A stretch of 64,000 nucleotides of DNA from Pseudomonas campi (lineage in GTDB: Bacteria > Pseudomonadota > Gammaproteobacteria > Pseudomonadales > Pseudomonadaceae). How positions within the stretch are numbered: the stretch's first letter is position 1; each line of letters opens with the position of its first letter. Positions 61,713 to 64,000 of this stretch are shown piece by piece. The notes under the pieces were generated by a model. The model was not told the origin of the DNA and did not search any database. It was given only the letters and a program-made list of their open reading frames with translations. The translations under genes were made by a program, and so were the position numbers. Where the stretch lies: assembly GCF_013200955.2 (NCBI RefSeq), contig NZ_CP053697.2, forward strand, positions 4,092,001-4,156,000, given 5' to 3'.

Positions 61713-62735
61713 TCAGGCGCACTGTTTGGCCAGGTGGTTCACCAGCGCTTCGGCCAGCTCGCGCGGATCGCCGCTGAGTACGCTGTAGCCACCCTCGCGC
61801 AGGCTGTCAGGCATGCTCGGGCAGGCACAGCTGTCGGCGCGCTGGGTCCAGATCGCGCCACCCTGGCGGCGTACATAGGCTGCGGCGGCACTGCCGTCGC
61901 TACCCATGCCGCTGAAGGCGATCACGCCGCAGTTGCCGGCGAAGTGCTGGGCCAGGTTGAGCATCATCTGGTCAATGGAGGGGCTGTACGGTTCCGGCCA
62001 GGCGCGGTCAGTGACCTGCATGGCGCCGTTGTCGGCAAAGCCCAGTTCGTGGGAGACCGGGGCCACCACCACCTCGCCGCAACGTATCGGGTCGCCGTGG
62101 CGCACCGGATTGACGTGCCACTGGCTGTGGCGGCCAACGGCCTGCGGCAGCGCCGTCTCGAAACTGGCACCGATGTGCTGGGCATAAACGAAGCCGATCG
62201 GCAGGCCGCCGGGCAAGGCATCGAGGAAGGCCTTGACCGCCTCGGGGCCACCCAGCGAGGCCGCCAGCAACCAGACCTGGCGCGCCGGCTCGCCGGCCAC
62301 CAGCGGGGTATCGGCCAAGGCGGCTGGCAGCTCCAGACGTCCGGGGCGCTGCGCCTCGGCGAGCAGGGCTTCGAGGCCTGGACCGATCACCTGGGCCGGG
62401 TCGCCGACCAAACGCTTGAGCTTGCCGAACAGGCTGCGCTCCCAGCGCGGGTAGTTCTCCGAATGGCGCTCCGGGGCATGGCCTTCGCCAAACAGCACCG
62501 GCGCATTGGAGCGCTCGAGCAGGTTTTCGACCAGCGGTGAGTCTTCCGACTGCGCCAGGTCGACCAGCCACAGGTCCGGCTCGCAGGCCGCCAGGGCCTC
62601 CTCATCCAGACGGGCCGGGTCGCTATTGAGCACCACCTGGTATCCATTGCCAGACAACGCCTGCTGCAGCACATGGCGCTGCAGCGAGGTATCGGCAATC
62701 ACGGCAATCCTTGCAGCTGTGCGAGTCTCACTCAT
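61713..62735 (-). CDS. chpB: CheB-like methylesterase of the Chp system
   Basis: The ATG at 62735 gives 340 residues. An N-terminal receiver-like domain (ARIAVIADTSLQRHVLQQAL, DLWLVDLAQSE) has a weak match to the phospho-acceptor region. The C-terminal methylesterase has LLAASLGGPEAVKAFLDALPGG with catalytic Ser, then YAQHIGASFE with His and ISFSGMGSDGSAAA-like Asp region (CGVIAFSGMGSDG). It should demethylate the PilJ receptor. Its start overlaps the chpA stop by eight bases. Confidence 0.93.
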   Translation of the reverse strand: MSETRTAARIAVIADTSLQRHVLQQALSGNGYQVVLNSDPARLDEEALAACEPDLWLVDLAQSEDSPLVENLLERSNAPVLFGEGHAPERHSENYPRWERSLFGKLKRLVGDPAQVIGPGLEALLAEAQRPGRLELPAALADTPLVAGEPARQVWLLAASLGGPEAVKAFLDALPGGLPIGFVYAQHIGASFETALPQAVGRHSQWHVNPVRHGDPIRCGEVVVAPVSHELGFADNGAMQVTDRAWPEPYSPSIDQMMLNLAQHFAGNCGVIAFSGMGSDGSAAAAYVRRQGGAIWTQRADSCACPSMPDSLREGGYSVLSGDPRELAEALVNHLAKQCA

Positions 62736-64000
62736 GGCGCTTGACCAACTTCTGGATGTTTTCGAGCAGATCGGATTCCTGGTACGGCTTGCCCAGGTAT
62801 TCGTTGACGCCAATGGCCATGGCCCGCTCACGGTGTTTCTCACCGGTACGCGAGGTGATCATGATGATCGGCAGATCCTTGAGGCGTTCGTCGTGGCGCA
62901 CCAGCGTGGCCACTTCGAAGCCGTCCATGCGCGGCATTTCGATGTCCAGCAGCATGATGTCCGGCTTGTGTTCCTGTAGCTGGGCGATGGCATCGACGCC
63001 GTCCTTGGCCGTCAGTACGTTCATGCCGTTGCGCTCGAGCAGGCGACTGGTGACCTTGCGCACGGTGACCGAGTCGTCGACCACCATGACCAGGGTCGGC
63101 CGCTCGGCTTCGATTTCCGCGGCGGTCTGCGCTACATGGCTGGCCAGACGCGGCTGCTGCAGCTGACCGAGCAGGTGCGCATGGCGCACACGGATGGTCG
63201 CCAGCAGGTCGAGAATGACCACCACGCGGCCGTCACCGAGGATGGTCGCACCGGAGATCCCGTGCACCGCAGAAAACTGCACACCGAGGCTCTTCACCAC
63301 GATCTCGCGTGAGCCGGCCAGGCTGTCCACCTGCACCGCCACGGCATGCTCGCTGGAACGCACCAGGATCACCGGCAGCGGCAGGCTCTGGCCGATCAGC
63401 TTGGGCTGCTGGCCGTTGTTCAGCAGGTCGCCGAGGTACTTCAGTTCGTAGGCCTGACCGGCGTACTCGAAGCGCGGCGCATCCGGTGCGTAGTAGGCCT
63501 CCAGCTCGTACGGCGAGACCCGCACGATACCTTCGATGGTGTTCAGCGGGATGGCGTACAGGTCTTCGCCGGAGAGCACCATCAGCGCACGGTTGACCGA
63601 CACGGTGAACGGCAGACGGATCAGGAAGCGCGTGCCCTCGCCCACGGTCGACTCGATGCTCATCGAGCCGCCGAGCTGCTTGACCTCGGAGTGCACCACG
63701 TCCATGCCGACGCCACGCCCGGAAATTTGCGTGACCTTTTCAGCCGTGGAGAAACCGGCCTCAAGGATGAACTGCAGGATTTCGTGGTCGGTGAGGTCGG
63801 AGTCGGCGTCCATCAGGCCACGTTCGATGGCCTTACGGCGCACCGCTTCGAGACGGATACCGCCGCCGTCGTCGGCCAGGGTCAGGAGGATGTCGCCACC
63901 CTCACGGCCCAGGCTCAGGCGAATGTTGCCGACCTCCGGCTTGCCACTGGCGCGACGTTGCTCGGCCGGCTCGATACCGTGGTCGACGGCGTTGCGCAGC
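62728..64000 (-). CDS. chpA: ChpA, hybrid CheA-type kinase (C-terminal part only)
   Basis: The window holds the last about 424 residues; the frame runs open past base 64000. Visible are the kinase N-box (LRNAVDHGIE) and the G1 box (LADDGGGIRL), then SGRGVGMDVVHSEVKQLGG and the G2 region GEGTRFLIRLP. A CheW-like coupling domain (about 63250-63590) and a C-terminal receiver domain follow, with MLLDIEMPRMDGFEV (phospho-acceptor Asp) and ITSRTGEKHRERA. It controls twitching motility and cAMP in P. aeruginosa. A GTG at 63843 begins a long frame but is internal to the gene. Confidence 0.95.
   Translation of the reverse strand, partial: LRNAVDHGIEPAEQRRASGKPEVGNIRLSLGREGGDILLTLADDGGGIRLEAVRRKAIERGLMDADSDLTDHEILQFILEAGFSTAEKVTQISGRGVGMDVVHSEVKQLGGSMSIESTVGEGTRFLIRLPFTVSVNRALMVLSGEDLYAIPLNTIEGIVRVSPYELEAYYAPDAPRFEYAGQAYELKYLGDLLNNGQQPKLIGQSLPLPVILVRSSEHAVAVQVDSLAGSREIVVKSLGVQFSAVHGISGATILGDGRVVVILDLLATIRVRHAHLLGQLQQPRLASHVAQTAAEIEAERPTLVMVVDDSVTVRKVTSRLLERNGMNVLTAKDGVDAIAQLQEHKPDIMLLDIEMPRMDGFEVATLVRHDERLKDLPIIMITSRTGEKHRERAMAIGVNEYLGKPYQESDLLENIQKLVKRHE

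Overview
The window is chromosomal DNA of a Pseudomonas (high GC, AlgP/AlgQ/AlgR/AlgZ block, proteobacterial hem cluster, class I adenylate cyclase, chp chemosensory genes). Nearly every gene has a recognisable Pseudomonas core counterpart, and I see no prophage, complete insertion sequence, CRISPR array, rRNA or tRNA gene. From gene order as I remember it, 1-47.8 kb follows the P. aeruginosa interval from the PA5217 iron-binding protein to cyaA, and 50.5-64 kb follows the sahH-metF-helicase-bioA-chp interval, which lies elsewhere in PAO1. The 47.8-50.4 kb stretch is therefore a synteny junction.

Layout. 0-1.5 kb: two periplasmic binding proteins (one cut by the window edge), one with a Fur-box-like operator. 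1.7-6.5 kb: ubiquinone hydroxylases, a hotdog protein, pepP and a UPF0149 gene on the minus strand, divergent from a small coiled-coil gene, zapA, 6S RNA and 5-formyl-THF cyclo-ligase. 8.2-12.7 kb: a 43-residue membrane peptide, an EVE protein, a CHASE-PAS-GGDEF cyclase, a FliL-like protein and a quinone reductase. 12.9-22.4 kb: a ferredoxin-like reductase coupled to ubiD, then rho, trxA, ppx, ppk and hemB. 22.5-28.5 kb: a membrane hydroxylase, ElbB, thioesterase, YaiI, LysE and ABC-F genes. 28.6-39.2 kb: the algP-algQ region, dsbB, hemY-hemX-hemD-hemC and algR-algZ. 39.4-47.8 kb: argH, small genes, GNAT, GH114, GST, a binding protein and cyaA. 47.8-50.4 kb: a Cys/Gly-tailed protein, a lipase, a possible gene relic and a lipoprotein cytochrome c'. 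50.5-64 kb: SAH riboswitch-ahcY-metF, a DEAD-box helicase, YceI-cytochrome b561, a FAD oxidase, bioA, rsmE and chpC-chpB-chpA.

The least explained signal is in the repeats. Five copies of a 73-201 bp structured inverted-repeat element are present (1.5, 7.5, 31.0, 48.5 and 55.4 kb). Four abut the 3' end of a gene in one orientation, and in three the first bases of the element are the TGA stop of that gene. A sixth element (33.0 kb) has unrelated termini but shares internal blocks and a central hairpin. Separately, a composite module (motif, strong terminator hairpin, REP pair) occurs twice in opposite orientation, bracketing 8 kb. Palindromic REP pairs of several sequence classes fill other gaps.

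The genes form functional sets: ubiquinone synthesis, tetrapyrrole synthesis (hemB, hemC, hemD, hemX, hemY), alginate/virulence regulation, polyphosphate turnover, the activated-methyl and folate cycles, and the twitching-motility/cAMP chemosensory system together with the class I adenylate cyclase.
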